Source: Polynucleobacter sp. MG-6-Vaara-E2
GTDB lineage: Bacteria > Pseudomonadota > Gammaproteobacteria > Burkholderiales > Burkholderiaceae
DNA: 64,000 bases
Assembly (NCBI RefSeq): GCF_018687695.1
Contig: NZ_CP061303.1
Span: 806,001 to 870,000, forward strand
Direction of reading: 5' to 3'
In this document: piece after piece, positions 16,811 to 25,234 of the stretch
Layout: every line of letters starts with the position of its first letter
Numbering within the stretch: position 1 is the stretch's first letter
Notes under the pieces: generated by a model
Told to the model about the DNA's origin: nothing
The model's database searches: none
Seen by the model: the letters and a program-made list of their open reading frames with translations, nothing else
Program-made: the position numbers and the translations under genes

Positions 16811-18682
16811 ATGTCGGGCGCCCATCATCACCATTCCAAGCCAGTAAAACCCCAGAGTCATTCTGGGGTTGATCCTTCCTTGCATGCTCATAAAAAAGGG
16901 GATGCAAAGCATTCTCATAGCAAAGAAGTTTCTAATCAAAATTTACTGTTGATCGCTTTGGTGCTCACTCTAGGTTTTTCTGGAGTTGAAGGTGCCGCAG
17001 CGTATTTTGCTAATTCACTAGCCCTGATTTCAGATGCAGGTCACATGGTGACCGATGCAGCTGCGCTAGGGTTGGCGCTCTTGGCGCAAATTATTTCTCG
17101 TAGACCGCCATCGCCAAAACACTCATTTGGATTTGGCAGAGCAGAGGCCTTAGCAGCATTTGTCAACAGCATTGCAATGCTGGGCTTAGTGCTTTGGATT
17201 GTAATTGAGGCAGTGAGCCGTTTTGCAAACCCGCACAAAGTTGACGGTTTAACTGTTACGGTGGTAGCTGCCATCGGTCTTCTGATGAATATCGTTGTGG
17301 CGTTCGTGCTCTCGCGCGACAAAAAAAGCGTTAATACGCGTGCAGCCTTAGTGCATGTCATGGGCGATTTGCTGGGCTCGGTAGCAGCATTGGTGGCAGG
17401 TGTTGTGATTCAGCTTACTGGCTGGATGCCGATCGATGCCATTCTTTCGATCCTGGTTTCACTGCTCATCCTGAAGTCCACGATTTCAATTCTGCATGAG
17501 TCCTATCATTTTTTAATGGAAGGTGTACCGCTACATATAGATTATCTACAGGTGGGTAAAGATCTGAAAGCTGTGCCAGGGGTATTGGCTGTGCATGACT
17601 TGCATGTGTGGGAGATGACTCCCAGCTTTCCAGCGCTGATTGGCCATATTGAGATTGCCAACATTCAAGAGTGGCCAGCCATCATGCAAAGAATCAACCA
17701 AATGCTGTTGGATAAGCATGGTATTGATCACGTGACCTTGCAGCCTGAAGAGGTACATGCAGTGATTGACTGTATTGAAGATCCACAAGCTCATGAGCAT
17801 CACGATGATCTTGAATCAGCAATGCACAATGGCGATACTTTTTATGTGCAATGTACAAGTGGTAAGCAAACCTATCGCATGGCTTATCACGCATGGGGCA
17901 ACCCGAATAATTCCAAAGTCTTGCTTTGTGTCCACGGCTTAACCAGACGCGGCAGTGATTTCAAGACACTCGCACAAGCCATGTGCAAAGACTATTACGT
18001 TGTTTGTCCAGATATCGTTGGCCGTGGCGATTCAGATCGTTTATCCAATCCGATGCAATATGCCGTGCCTCAATACGTTGCTGACATCGCGGAGCTGGTT
18101 AAAAAGCTAGGAGTTACGCAAGTCGATTGGTTTGGAACTTCCATGGGCGGATTAATTGGCATGGTCTATGCAGCGATGCCAAACTCTCCCATCCGCAGAA
18201 TGTTGATTAATGACGTTGGCCCACGGATAGAACCCGAGGCAATTCAGCGCTTAGGCTCTTATGTAGGCCAGCCATTTGCTTTTGCTAATCGCCATGATGC
18301 ACTCACACGCTTAAATCAAATCTGCGCTTCATTTGGTGAGCACACACCGGCCGAGTGGGAAATTTATAACGGGCCAATGTTGGTTGAGAATAATGGTCAA
18401 TGGATCATGCACTATGACCCCAATATTTCGGTGCCTTTTGCTACAGTCAACCCCATTATGGCTAAAGCTGGGGAGATGGCGATGTGGCATGCATTTAAGC
18501 AAATTCATATCCTGATATTGATTGTGCGCGGTGGTGATTCTGATCTGCTATCTGCCGCAACCGTTGCCGAGATGTGCAAAGTCAATCCCTATGCCCGTAG
18601 CATTGAAATTCCCAATGTTGGACATGCACCAGCATTTGTAAAGCCAGAACAAGTTGCTTTAGCAAAAGAATTCTTTAGTTAA
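16811..18682 (+). CDS. CDF metal transporter fused to alpha/beta hydrolase
   Basis: 623-aa two-domain protein. Residues about 42-315 form a cation diffusion facilitator (Zn2+ exporter type) with the transport-site pairs D75/H78/D82 (DAGHMVTD) and H182/D186 (HVMGD), and a cytoplasmic domain ending in HDLHVWEMTP. The N-terminus (residues 5-36) and the linker (328-339) are histidine-rich. Residues about 342-623 form an alpha/beta hydrolase: oxyanion region VHGLTRRGSD near 374, nucleophile S444 in GTSMGG, a likely acid D576 or D578 and H605 in NVGHAP. The frame has no stop and no internal ribosome binding site at the junction, so a true fusion is indicated unless the base calls are wrong. The hydrolase substrate is unknown. 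Confidence 0.88.
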   Translation: MSGAHHHHSKPVKPQSHSGVDPSLHAHKKGDAKHSHSKEVSNQNLLLIALVLTLGFSGVEGAAAYFANSLALISDAGHMVTDAAALGLALLAQIISRRPPSPKHSFGFGRAEALAAFVNSIAMLGLVLWIVIEAVSRFANPHKVDGLTVTVVAAIGLLMNIVVAFVLSRDKKSVNTRAALVHVMGDLLGSVAALVAGVVIQLTGWMPIDAILSILVSLLILKSTISILHESYHFLMEGVPLHIDYLQVGKDLKAVPGVLAVHDLHVWEMTPSFPALIGHIEIANIQEWPAIMQRINQMLLDKHGIDHVTLQPEEVHAVIDCIEDPQAHEHHDDLESAMHNGDTFYVQCTSGKQTYRMAYHAWGNPNNSKVLLCVHGLTRRGSDFKTLAQAMCKDYYVVCPDIVGRGDSDRLSNPMQYAVPQYVADIAELVKKLGVTQVDWFGTSMGGLIGMVYAAMPNSPIRRMLINDVGPRIEPEAIQRLGSYVGQPFAFANRHDALTRLNQICASFGEHTPAEWEIYNGPMLVENNGQWIMHYDPNISVPFATVNPIMAKAGEMAMWHAFKQIHILILIVRGGDSDLLSAATVAEMCKVNPYARSIEIPNVGHAPAFVKPEQVALAKEFFS

Positions 18683-18703
18683 TCTTTTATCTCATTTTTG
18701 CCA

Positions 18704-20722
18704 ATGGCAAATACGCCTACTAAACCCGAAAAAGCTTCTCTCTTTCAGGATGCTTGGTATGGTGAACCAGCTGAGACACACGCCCATGGTGTTGCACAGA
18801 TATTGCAATCACTCAATTTGGATGAGGCAACTTTAATTGCAGCAAACAATATTGCCCGCACTCACAGCAAAGAGGCTCTCACTAAGCTAGTCGGAGAAGA
18901 GCCTGCCAAACTCCTAATAAGTTATCGAGGTTTGCGTCAGGCGCAGGCGAAGTTGGTGCGCGAAGATGGCGGGCTAAGTGTTTCTGGTCAAGAGGAGATG
19001 CTGCGCAAAATGCTTTTGGCATTTGGCGATGACTTAAGAGTTATTCTGATTTATCTTGCCTCCCGACTTCAGACCTTACGCTGGGTTACTCAAGAGAAGA
19101 TCGAGATGCCCGCACCCTGGGCACAAGAAATTCTCAATATTGATGCTTCTTTGGCAAATCGTTTAGGTATCTGGCAAATGAAGTGGGAGATGGAGGATTT
19201 GGCCTTCCGCGTTCTATCACCAGTGGTCTATCGCGATATCGCCAAGATGCTCGATGCCAAGCGGATTGAGCGCCAGGCATTTATTGAGCGCATTGTGCGA
19301 GAACTTCAAGCAGAGTTAAAGGCGGCTCACATCCCTGGAGACGTATTGGGTAGACCAAAACATATCTACAGCATTTGGAAAAAAATGCAGGGTAAGTCAC
19401 TCGACTTTGCCAATCTGTATGACGTGAGAGCATTTCGGGTTCTGGTTGAGGATGTAAAAACGTGTTATGCCGTATTGGGTATCGTGCATAACGTCTGGCA
19501 ACCGGTGCCTCGTGAGTTTGATGACTACATTGCTAGACCTAAGCCCAACGGTTATCAATCGCTGCATACCGTCGTCATGAATGAAGACGGAACTGCATTT
19601 GAAATTCAGGTGCGCACCCGTGAGATGCATCAGCAAGCTGAGTATGGTTTAGCTGCACACTGGCGTTATAAGGAGGGCGCTTATGCTGGTATGGCCACAC
19701 CTCCCAGGACAAATAAGCCCAGTATCAATCACCAACAGGGCACACATAGCGCTGAAGTTGCGTACGAAAGACAGATTGCTTGGGCAAGGCAATTGATCTC
19801 GTGGAAAGAGGATGCTTGGGAGCAGCTCAAGCATCATGAAATCGATGATCATATTTATGTGCTGACACCACTAGGGAAGGTGATCTCTTTGGAGAAAGGA
19901 TCAACTCCCATCGACTTTGCTTATGCTGTTCACACGAATTTAGGTCATCGTTGTCGTGGCGCGCGCGTTGATGGTGCAATGGTGCCTCTTGAGACTGCAC
20001 TTAAGAATGGTCAAACTGTTGAGATCATTGCAGTCAAGCATGGCGGCCCATCGCGTGATTGGATTAGTCCGGATAAGCATTACGTACGCTCGCAAAGAGC
20101 GCGTCAGCGAGTACGTGCTTGGTTTAATGCACTCGATGATGAAGAGGCTGGTCAAGTTTCAAAAGCCCCGGACATTAAAGCGGAAGCCAATCTTGAAGTA
20201 AAACCTACTACTCCAGAAATTATTCTGCGCCATAGCAGTCGTAAAACCGGGCAGGTTGGTGATGTCTTAGTAGTTGGAGTGGATTCATTGCTAACGCAAT
20301 TAGCGCGTTGCTGCAGACCTGTACCACCAGATCCTATCGCGGGATTTGTGACTCAAGGTAGAGGAGTCTCCATTCATCGCCGTTCTTGTAAAACATTCAG
20401 GGGTCTATTAGATAGAGCGCCTGAAAGAGTTATTCAGACAGCTTGGACAGCATCCGTTTCTAACCCTGAAGTAAGTTCAGAGCAAAAACGGGTCTTCCCG
20501 GCAGACCTGGTAGTAACTGGATTAGATCGAGCTGAACTCATGCGGGAGCTATTTGAGATTCTGACGCGTCAAGGTGTTCATGTGACTGATTTACGCAAAT
20601 CGACCAAAAAAGGTCTGGCACAGATCCTTTTGACGGTTGAGGTGAAGGATTCTGAAGTATTAAGGGTGGTTCAAAATAGCCTAGAAGAGGTCAAAGGGGT
20701 CACCCAAGTACGTCGCCGGTGA
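18704..20722 (+). CDS. relA: RelA-type (p)ppGpp synthetase
   Basis: 672-aa long RSH protein that makes (p)ppGpp when ribosomes meet uncharged tRNA. The N-terminal HD domain lacks the HDxxED hydrolase motif (ARTHSK stands in that region), so hydrolase activity is probably lost as in RelA. The synthetase domain is intact: HIYSIWKKMQGK near 226, EFDDYIARPKPNGYQSLHTV near 268 and the AAHWRYKEG end. TGS (YVLTPLGKVISLEKG, near 384) and a C-terminal ACT domain follow. Start ATG at 18704 is preferred to TTG at 18698; no strong Shine-Dalgarno is visible. Confidence 0.92.
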   Translation: MANTPTKPEKASLFQDAWYGEPAETHAHGVAQILQSLNLDEATLIAANNIARTHSKEALTKLVGEEPAKLLISYRGLRQAQAKLVREDGGLSVSGQEEMLRKMLLAFGDDLRVILIYLASRLQTLRWVTQEKIEMPAPWAQEILNIDASLANRLGIWQMKWEMEDLAFRVLSPVVYRDIAKMLDAKRIERQAFIERIVRELQAELKAAHIPGDVLGRPKHIYSIWKKMQGKSLDFANLYDVRAFRVLVEDVKTCYAVLGIVHNVWQPVPREFDDYIARPKPNGYQSLHTVVMNEDGTAFEIQVRTREMHQQAEYGLAAHWRYKEGAYAGMATPPRTNKPSINHQQGTHSAEVAYERQIAWARQLISWKEDAWEQLKHHEIDDHIYVLTPLGKVISLEKGSTPIDFAYAVHTNLGHRCRGARVDGAMVPLETALKNGQTVEIIAVKHGGPSRDWISPDKHYVRSQRARQRVRAWFNALDDEEAGQVSKAPDIKAEANLEVKPTTPEIILRHSSRKTGQVGDVLVVGVDSLLTQLARCCRPVPPDPIAGFVTQGRGVSIHRRSCKTFRGLLDRAPERVIQTAWTASVSNPEVSSEQKRVFPADLVVTGLDRAELMRELFEILTRQGVHVTDLRKSTKKGLAQILLTVEVKDSEVLRVVQNSLEEVKGVTQVRRR

Positions 20723-20740
20723 TAAACTCTAGGGCTGTAT

Positions 20741-20817
20741 AGGCTCGTAGCTCAGCTGGTTAGAGCACCACCTTGACATGGTGGGGGTCGTTGGTTCGAG
20801 TCCAATCGAGCCTACCA
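20741..20817 (+). tRNA. tRNA-Val (GAC)
   Basis: 77-nt cloverleaf with acceptor AGGCTCG/CGAGCCT, D arm GCTCAGCTGGTTAGAGC, anticodon stem CCACC/GGTGG around TTGACAT (anticodon GAC), T arm TTGGTTCGAGTCCAA and an encoded CCA. Starts 18 bp after relA. Confidence 0.97.
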
Positions 20818-20835
20818 ACGAATAATGACCCAGAG

Positions 20836-20870
20836 GCGCGGTTGCCCACAAGCTACCGCGCTTTCTTTTT
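20836..20870 (+). terminator. Intrinsic terminator after tRNA-Val
   Basis: Stem GCGCGGT/ACCGCGC (20836-20842 with 20855-20861) with a 12-nt loop that can extend slightly, followed by TTTCTTTTT. It ends tRNA-Val transcription 48 bp before the thrS start. Confidence 0.75.
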
Positions 20871-20917
20871 AGGTTGATGTATTAAAGCTGTTGTTCAGTT
20901 AATAAGATGGAGTTGTT

Positions 20918-22840
20918 ATGCCAGTAGTTACTCTGCCCGATGGATCAAAACGTGAGTTTGATGCTCCCGTTCGTGTAGCGGATGTTGCCCAAAGCATCGG
21001 CAGTGGGCTAGCCAAAGCAGCCCTTGGCGGTATTGTTGATGGCAAGATGGTCGATACCAGCTTCTTGATTGATAAAGATGCCCAGCTTGCCATCATTACT
21101 GATAAGAGTCCTGAGGCCTTAGAGATTGTGCGTCACTCAACAGCGCACTTATTGGCATACGCTGTAAAAGAATTATTCCCGGAAGCACAAGTCACCATCG
21201 GCCCAGTTGTTGACAATGGTTTTTACTATGACTTTTCTTATCACCGCCCATTCACACCAGATGATTTGGTAGCGTTAGAAAAGAAAATGACTGAGCTTGC
21301 TAAAAAAGACGAGCCAGTGGTGCGCAGTGTTATGCCACGCGATGAAGCTGTCACATTTTTCAAGGATCAAGGCGAACATTACAAAGCTGAAATCATTGCT
21401 AGCATTCCGCAGAATGAGGATGTCTCGCTTTACGCAGAAGGGAAGTTCACCGACCTTTGTCGAGGGCCTCACGTGCCTTCCACTGGCAAATTAAAAGTAT
21501 TTAAGTTGATGAAGCTTGCTGGCGCTTACTGGCGTGGTGACAGTAAGAATGAGATGTTACAGCGTATCTACGGCACGGCCTGGTTGCGCAAAGAAGATCA
21601 AGACGCTTACTTGCATATGCTTGAAGAGTCTGAAAAACGTGATCATCGCCGCCTAGGAAAGCAGCTTGATTTGTTCCATTTCCAGGAAGAAGCTCCCGGC
21701 CTGATTTTCTGGCATCCAAAGGGTTGGTCTATTTGGCAAGAAGTAGAGCAATACATGCGACGCGTGTATCAACAGGAAGGTTACCAAGAGGTGAAAGCGC
21801 CTCAGATTCTGGATCGCGCGCTTTGGGAAAAATCAGGTCACTGGGAAAACTATAAAGAGAATATGTTTACGACCGAGTCGGAGAATCGGGCTTATGCATT
21901 AAAGCCGATGAACTGCCCAGGTCACGTGCAAATTTATAACTCGGGCTTACATAGCTATCGTGAGCTGCCATTGCGCTTTGGTGAGTTTGGTCAATGTCAT
22001 CGTAACGAACCCTCAGGCGCATTGCATGGCTTGATGCGTGTGCGTGGTTTCACGCAAGATGATGGCCATATTTTCTGTACTGAAGACCAGATTCAGTCTG
22101 AGGTCGCTCAGTTCGATAAAGCGGTACGTGCCGTTTATCAAGACTTCGGCTTTGCCGAAGTCGCTGTGAAGTTGGCTCTCCGTCCGGAAAAGCGTGTTGG
22201 TGATGATGCGATTTGGGATAAAGCAGAGGAAGCACTTCGCGGTGCCTTAAAGGCTTCTGGTCAAGAATGGGAAGAATTACCAGGTGAGGGAGCTTTTTAC
22301 GGTCCAAAGATCGAATACCACCTCAAGGACTCTATAGGGCGAACATGGCAGTGTGGCACGATTCAGGTCGACTTCTCAATGCCGGCTCGTCTTGGTGCTG
22401 AATATGTGGCTGAAGATAACAGCCGCAAGACCCCAGTCATGCTCCATAGGGCAATTGTGGGCTCTTTAGAACGTTTTATCGGCATTTTGATCGAAAACCA
22501 CGCTGGAAATATGCCGGTTTGGCTCGCCCCAACGCAGGCTGTGGTCCTCAATATCTCTGGAAATTCTGCTGCATATGCACAACAAGTGCAGCAATTGCTG
22601 AAAAAACAAGGGTTTAGAGTCGAATCCGATTTGCGGAACGAGAAAATTACGTATAAAATACGCGAGCACGCATTACAGAAGATCCCATTTTTGCTTGTCG
22701 TAGGGGATAAGGAATCAGAAAGTAATACGGTGGCCGTTCGTGCCCGTGGCGGAGTGGATTTGGGTGTAATGCCTATTGATGCCTTCGTTGCCCGACTCCA
22801 GCAGGATATATCCCAGAAAGTCGGACCCGAGCCTAGCTAG
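20918..22840 (+). CDS. thrS: Threonyl-tRNA synthetase
   Basis: 640-aa class II synthetase. Domains in order: TGS (residues 1-61), editing domain with HSTAHLL near 73 and CRGPHVPSTG near 182, catalytic core with NCPGHVQIY near 334, motif 2 RNEPSGALHG near 363, QDDGHIFC near 380 and CGTIQVDFS near 480, and an anticodon-binding C-terminal domain. Length is that of the E. coli enzyme. First gene of the thrS-infC-rpmI-rplT-pheST-ihfA block. Confidence 0.97.
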   Translation: MPVVTLPDGSKREFDAPVRVADVAQSIGSGLAKAALGGIVDGKMVDTSFLIDKDAQLAIITDKSPEALEIVRHSTAHLLAYAVKELFPEAQVTIGPVVDNGFYYDFSYHRPFTPDDLVALEKKMTELAKKDEPVVRSVMPRDEAVTFFKDQGEHYKAEIIASIPQNEDVSLYAEGKFTDLCRGPHVPSTGKLKVFKLMKLAGAYWRGDSKNEMLQRIYGTAWLRKEDQDAYLHMLEESEKRDHRRLGKQLDLFHFQEEAPGLIFWHPKGWSIWQEVEQYMRRVYQQEGYQEVKAPQILDRALWEKSGHWENYKENMFTTESENRAYALKPMNCPGHVQIYNSGLHSYRELPLRFGEFGQCHRNEPSGALHGLMRVRGFTQDDGHIFCTEDQIQSEVAQFDKAVRAVYQDFGFAEVAVKLALRPEKRVGDDAIWDKAEEALRGALKASGQEWEELPGEGAFYGPKIEYHLKDSIGRTWQCGTIQVDFSMPARLGAEYVAEDNSRKTPVMLHRAIVGSLERFIGILIENHAGNMPVWLAPTQAVVLNISGNSAAYAQQVQQLLKKQGFRVESDLRNEKITYKIREHALQKIPFLLVVGDKESESNTVAVRARGGVDLGVMPIDAFVARLQQDISQKVGPEPS

Positions 22841-22882
22841 GGTTAGAGCGGTGTTTATTGTTTTTTTAAAGGAATTAAGAAG

Positions 22883-23407
22883 ATCGCTACTGAAAAATTG
22901 CAGCGCATTAACCGGGAAATTACTGCTCCTGAAGTGCGTTTGATTGGAATTGATGGAGAGCCCATCGGTGTAGTTAAGTTGAGTGAAGCCTTGGCTGCAG
23001 CAGAAGAGAAAGAGACCGATTTGGTTGAAATTGCTCCGACAGCTGTGCCACCTGTAGTCCGAATCATGGACTTTGGCAAATTCAAGTACCAAGAAGCGAA
23101 GCGGATGCATGAAGCTAAGCTGAAGCAAAAAGTGATTCAGGTGAAGGAAGTTAAATTCCGTCCCGGCACTGATGATGGTGACTACGGTGTGAAGCTACGC
23201 AATTTAATCCGCTTTTTGGAAGATGGCGATAAGACAAAAATTACGCTACGTTTTCGGGGTCGTGAAATGGCCCACCAAGAAATCGGAGCAAGAATGTTGG
23301 AACGTTTGAAGTTGGACTTACAAGAGTTTGGCCAAGTTGAACAGTTTCCTAAGATGGAAGGTCGCCAGATGGTGATGGTATTGGCCCCCATTCGTAAGGC
23401 TAAGTAA
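22883..23407 (+). CDS. infC: Translation initiation factor IF-3, AUC start
   Basis: 174-aa factor that binds the 30S subunit and rejects non-canonical start codons. The conserved N-terminus ATEKLQRINREITAPEVRLIG is only reached by starting at the ATC at 22883; AAAGGA lies 9 bases upstream. The first conventional alternative (TTG 22898) would remove five residues and has no Shine-Dalgarno at a proper distance. Both IF-3 domains are complete (PPVVRIMDFGKFKYQ near 58; LRFRGREMAHQ near 115). Non-AUG starts of infC are known from E. coli (AUU), where they provide negative autoregulation. Confidence 0.95.
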   Translation: MATEKLQRINREITAPEVRLIGIDGEPIGVVKLSEALAAAEEKETDLVEIAPTAVPPVVRIMDFGKFKYQEAKRMHEAKLKQKVIQVKEVKFRPGTDDGDYGVKLRNLIRFLEDGDKTKITLRFRGREMAHQEIGARMLERLKLDLQEFGQVEQFPKMEGRQMVMVLAPIRKAK

Positions 23408-23546
23408 CTAGGTTTTACCTGGTTCTTATGTAGGGAGGCACCTGAGGTAACAACTAAAGGTGCTGGCAGTTTGAAGTGCTTCTGGGTACAGGAAGAGTAA
23501 CCGTCGGTTACCACCTATGTTGCACAAGTAGAAGAAAGGGTGCTTT
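23408..23546 (+). promoter_or_regulatory. infC-rpmI leader, possible L20 autoregulatory region
   Basis: The 139-nt untranslated spacer has several complementary segments: GCACCT (23438-23443) can pair with AGGTGC (23458-23463), or its GCACC part with GGTGC (23539-23543) at the rpmI ribosome binding site; GTAACC/GGTTAC (23497-23511) is a further hairpin. In E. coli, L20 represses rpmI-rplT through a pseudoknot that covers the rpmI initiation region. The position and alternative pairings fit an analogous switch here, but this is inference. Confidence 0.4.
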
Positions 23547-23744
23547 ATGCCCAAGATGAAGAGCAAGAGTAGCGCTAAGAAGCGCTTCACGGTTCGCGCA
23601 GGCGGAACGATCAAACGAGGTCAGGCTTTCAAACGCCACATCCTCACTAAGAAGACCACCAAGAACAAGCGTCATTTGCGTGGTTCCACAGAAGTTGCGA
23701 AATCTGATGTTAAGTCAATTCGCTCCATGCTTCCTTACGCTTAA
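23547..23744 (+). CDS. rpmI: 50S ribosomal protein L35
   Basis: 65-aa basic protein starting PKMKSKSSAKKRF, with the GTIKRGQAFKRH and KRHLRGS segments typical of L35. AAAGGG is 6-9 bases before the ATG. Between infC and rplT as in most bacteria. Confidence 0.97.
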   Translation: MPKMKSKSSAKKRFTVRAGGTIKRGQAFKRHILTKKTTKNKRHLRGSTEVAKSDVKSIRSMLPYA

Positions 23745-23769
23745 CCTCAGACTAGATTAGGAGAATTTA

Positions 23770-24135
23770 ATGCCAAGAGTCAAACGTGGGGTTACAGCAA
23801 GAGCCCGTCATAAGAAAATTACCGATGCCGCAACAGGTTACCGCGGTCGTCGTAAAAACGTATTCCGTATTGCTAAGCAAGCGGTTATGCGTGCTGGTCA
23901 ATATGCATATCGTGACCGTCGCAATAAGAAACGTGTATTCCGCGCTTTGTGGATTGCTCGTATCAATGCGGCAGTTCGTGAGCATGACATGACCTACAGC
24001 GTATTTATGAATGGTATGAAGAAAGCCGCAATCGAACTCGATCGCAAAGTGCTTTCTGATATGGCTATTGCTGACAAAGCGGCTTTTGCTGCTTTGGTTA
24101 CTCGGATCAAATCCGTAGTAAACGCTGCAGCTTAA
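23770..24135 (+). CDS. rplT: 50S ribosomal protein L20
   Basis: 121-aa protein starting MPRVKRGVTARARHKK, with GYRGRRKNVFRIAKQAVMRA and the LWIARINAA segment. L20 is needed early in 50S assembly and represses its own operon in E. coli. AGGAGAATTTA before the ATG is a strong ribosome binding site. Confidence 0.98.
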   Translation: MPRVKRGVTARARHKKITDAATGYRGRRKNVFRIAKQAVMRAGQYAYRDRRNKKRVFRALWIARINAAVREHDMTYSVFMNGMKKAAIELDRKVLSDMAIADKAAFAALVTRIKSVVNAAA

Positions 24136-24137
24136 TT

Positions 24138-24157
24138 CTTAGTTTCTATAAACTAAG
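24138..24157 (+). promoter_or_regulatory. Hairpin just upstream of pheS
   Basis: Perfect 8-bp stem CTTAGTTT/AAACTAAG with a CTAT loop in the 27-bp rplT-pheS gap, ending 5 bases before the pheS ATG, where a ribosome binding site would be expected. No T run follows, so it is not a typical terminator. Confidence 0.5.
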
Positions 24158-24162
24158 CTGCA

Positions 24163-25209
24163 ATGGTTTCTCTCGACCAAATTGTCGAGGATGCTAAACG
24201 TGATTTCTCTGGAGCTGCCGATTCGGCGGCTCTTGAGGACGCGAAAGCCAAGTATCTCGGTAAATCAGGTGTTCTCACTGAGCGCTTAAAAGCGCTTGGT
24301 GGAATGTCGCCTGAGGAGCGCAAGAGTGCTGGCGCCCAAATTAATCAAATCAAAACTCAAGTAGAAGCTGCGTTACAAGACCGCCGTCAAGCCTTGGCTG
24401 ATGCTGTCCTGCTGCAACGCTTGGCTGCTGAATCGATTGACGTGTCCTTGCCGGGGCGCGGTCAAGCGGTAGGTAGCTTGCATCCGGTGATGCGAACTTG
24501 GGAGCGGGTTGAAGAAATCTTCCGCTCCATTGGTTTTGATGTGGCTGATGGCCCTGAAATTGAAACGGATTGGTTTAATTTCACAGCCCTCAATAGCCCA
24601 GAGAATCATCCTGCTCGTTCAATGCAGGATACCTTTTACATTGATGGCAAAGATGCTCATGAAAAGCCTTTGCTACTGCGTACTCACACCAGCCCGATAC
24701 AAGTGCGCTATGCCAGTGAACATGTAAAGAAATATGCCAGCGCAGATGTGATGCCGCCGATTAAGGTGATTGCTCCAGGCAGAACCTATCGCGTAGATAG
24801 TGATGCAACCCATTCACCCATGTTTCACCAGGTAGAGGGTTTGTGGATTGCTGAGAGCGTTTCGTTTGCAGATCTTAAAGGCGTCTACACCGACTTCTTG
24901 AGAACTTTTTTTGAGACGAATGAATTGCAGGTTCGTTTCCGCCCATCCTATTTCCCATTCACAGAACCTTCTGCTGAAATCGATATGGCCTTTGGTAGCG
25001 GCAAGCTTGCTGGTCGTTGGCTGGAAATCTCCGGAGCAGGGCAGGTTCATCCGAATGTATTGCGTAATATGGGTATTGATCCAGAGCGCTACACTGGCTT
25101 TGCCTTTGGCTCAGGTCTAGAGCGTCTCACCATGTTGCGTTACGGCGTGGATGACCTGCGCCTGTTCTTTGAAAATGACTTGCGCTTCTTGGCGCAATTT
25201 CCTGCATAA
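24163..25209 (+). CDS. pheS: Phenylalanyl-tRNA synthetase alpha subunit
   Basis: 348-aa class II catalytic subunit. An N-terminal coiled-coil tRNA-binding region (about 1-85) is followed by HPVMRTWERVEEIF near 106, motif 2 FHQVEGLWI near 222, and the C-terminal GFAFGSGLERLTMLRYG motif 3. Length is typical. A stable hairpin rather than a clear Shine-Dalgarno precedes the ATG. Forms an alpha2-beta2 enzyme with pheT. Confidence 0.97.
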   Translation: MVSLDQIVEDAKRDFSGAADSAALEDAKAKYLGKSGVLTERLKALGGMSPEERKSAGAQINQIKTQVEAALQDRRQALADAVLLQRLAAESIDVSLPGRGQAVGSLHPVMRTWERVEEIFRSIGFDVADGPEIETDWFNFTALNSPENHPARSMQDTFYIDGKDAHEKPLLLRTHTSPIQVRYASEHVKKYASADVMPPIKVIAPGRTYRVDSDATHSPMFHQVEGLWIAESVSFADLKGVYTDFLRTFFETNELQVRFRPSYFPFTEPSAEIDMAFGSGKLAGRWLEISGAGQVHPNVLRNMGIDPERYTGFAFGSGLERLTMLRYGVDDLRLFFENDLRFLAQFPA

Positions 25210-25234
25210 CAATCACCTCATCTAAGATCGCGCT

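Noticed and set aside
16256..16939. Long open frame (227 codons) on the minus strand opposite scoB
   Set aside because: Mirrors the codon pattern of scoB, has no recognisable motif or ribosome binding site, and overlaps a certain gene entirely.
20818..20917. T-box or attenuator leader for thrS
   Set aside because: The only terminator-like hairpin is best explained as the end of tRNA-Val; no T-box sequence or leader peptide with Thr codons is seen.
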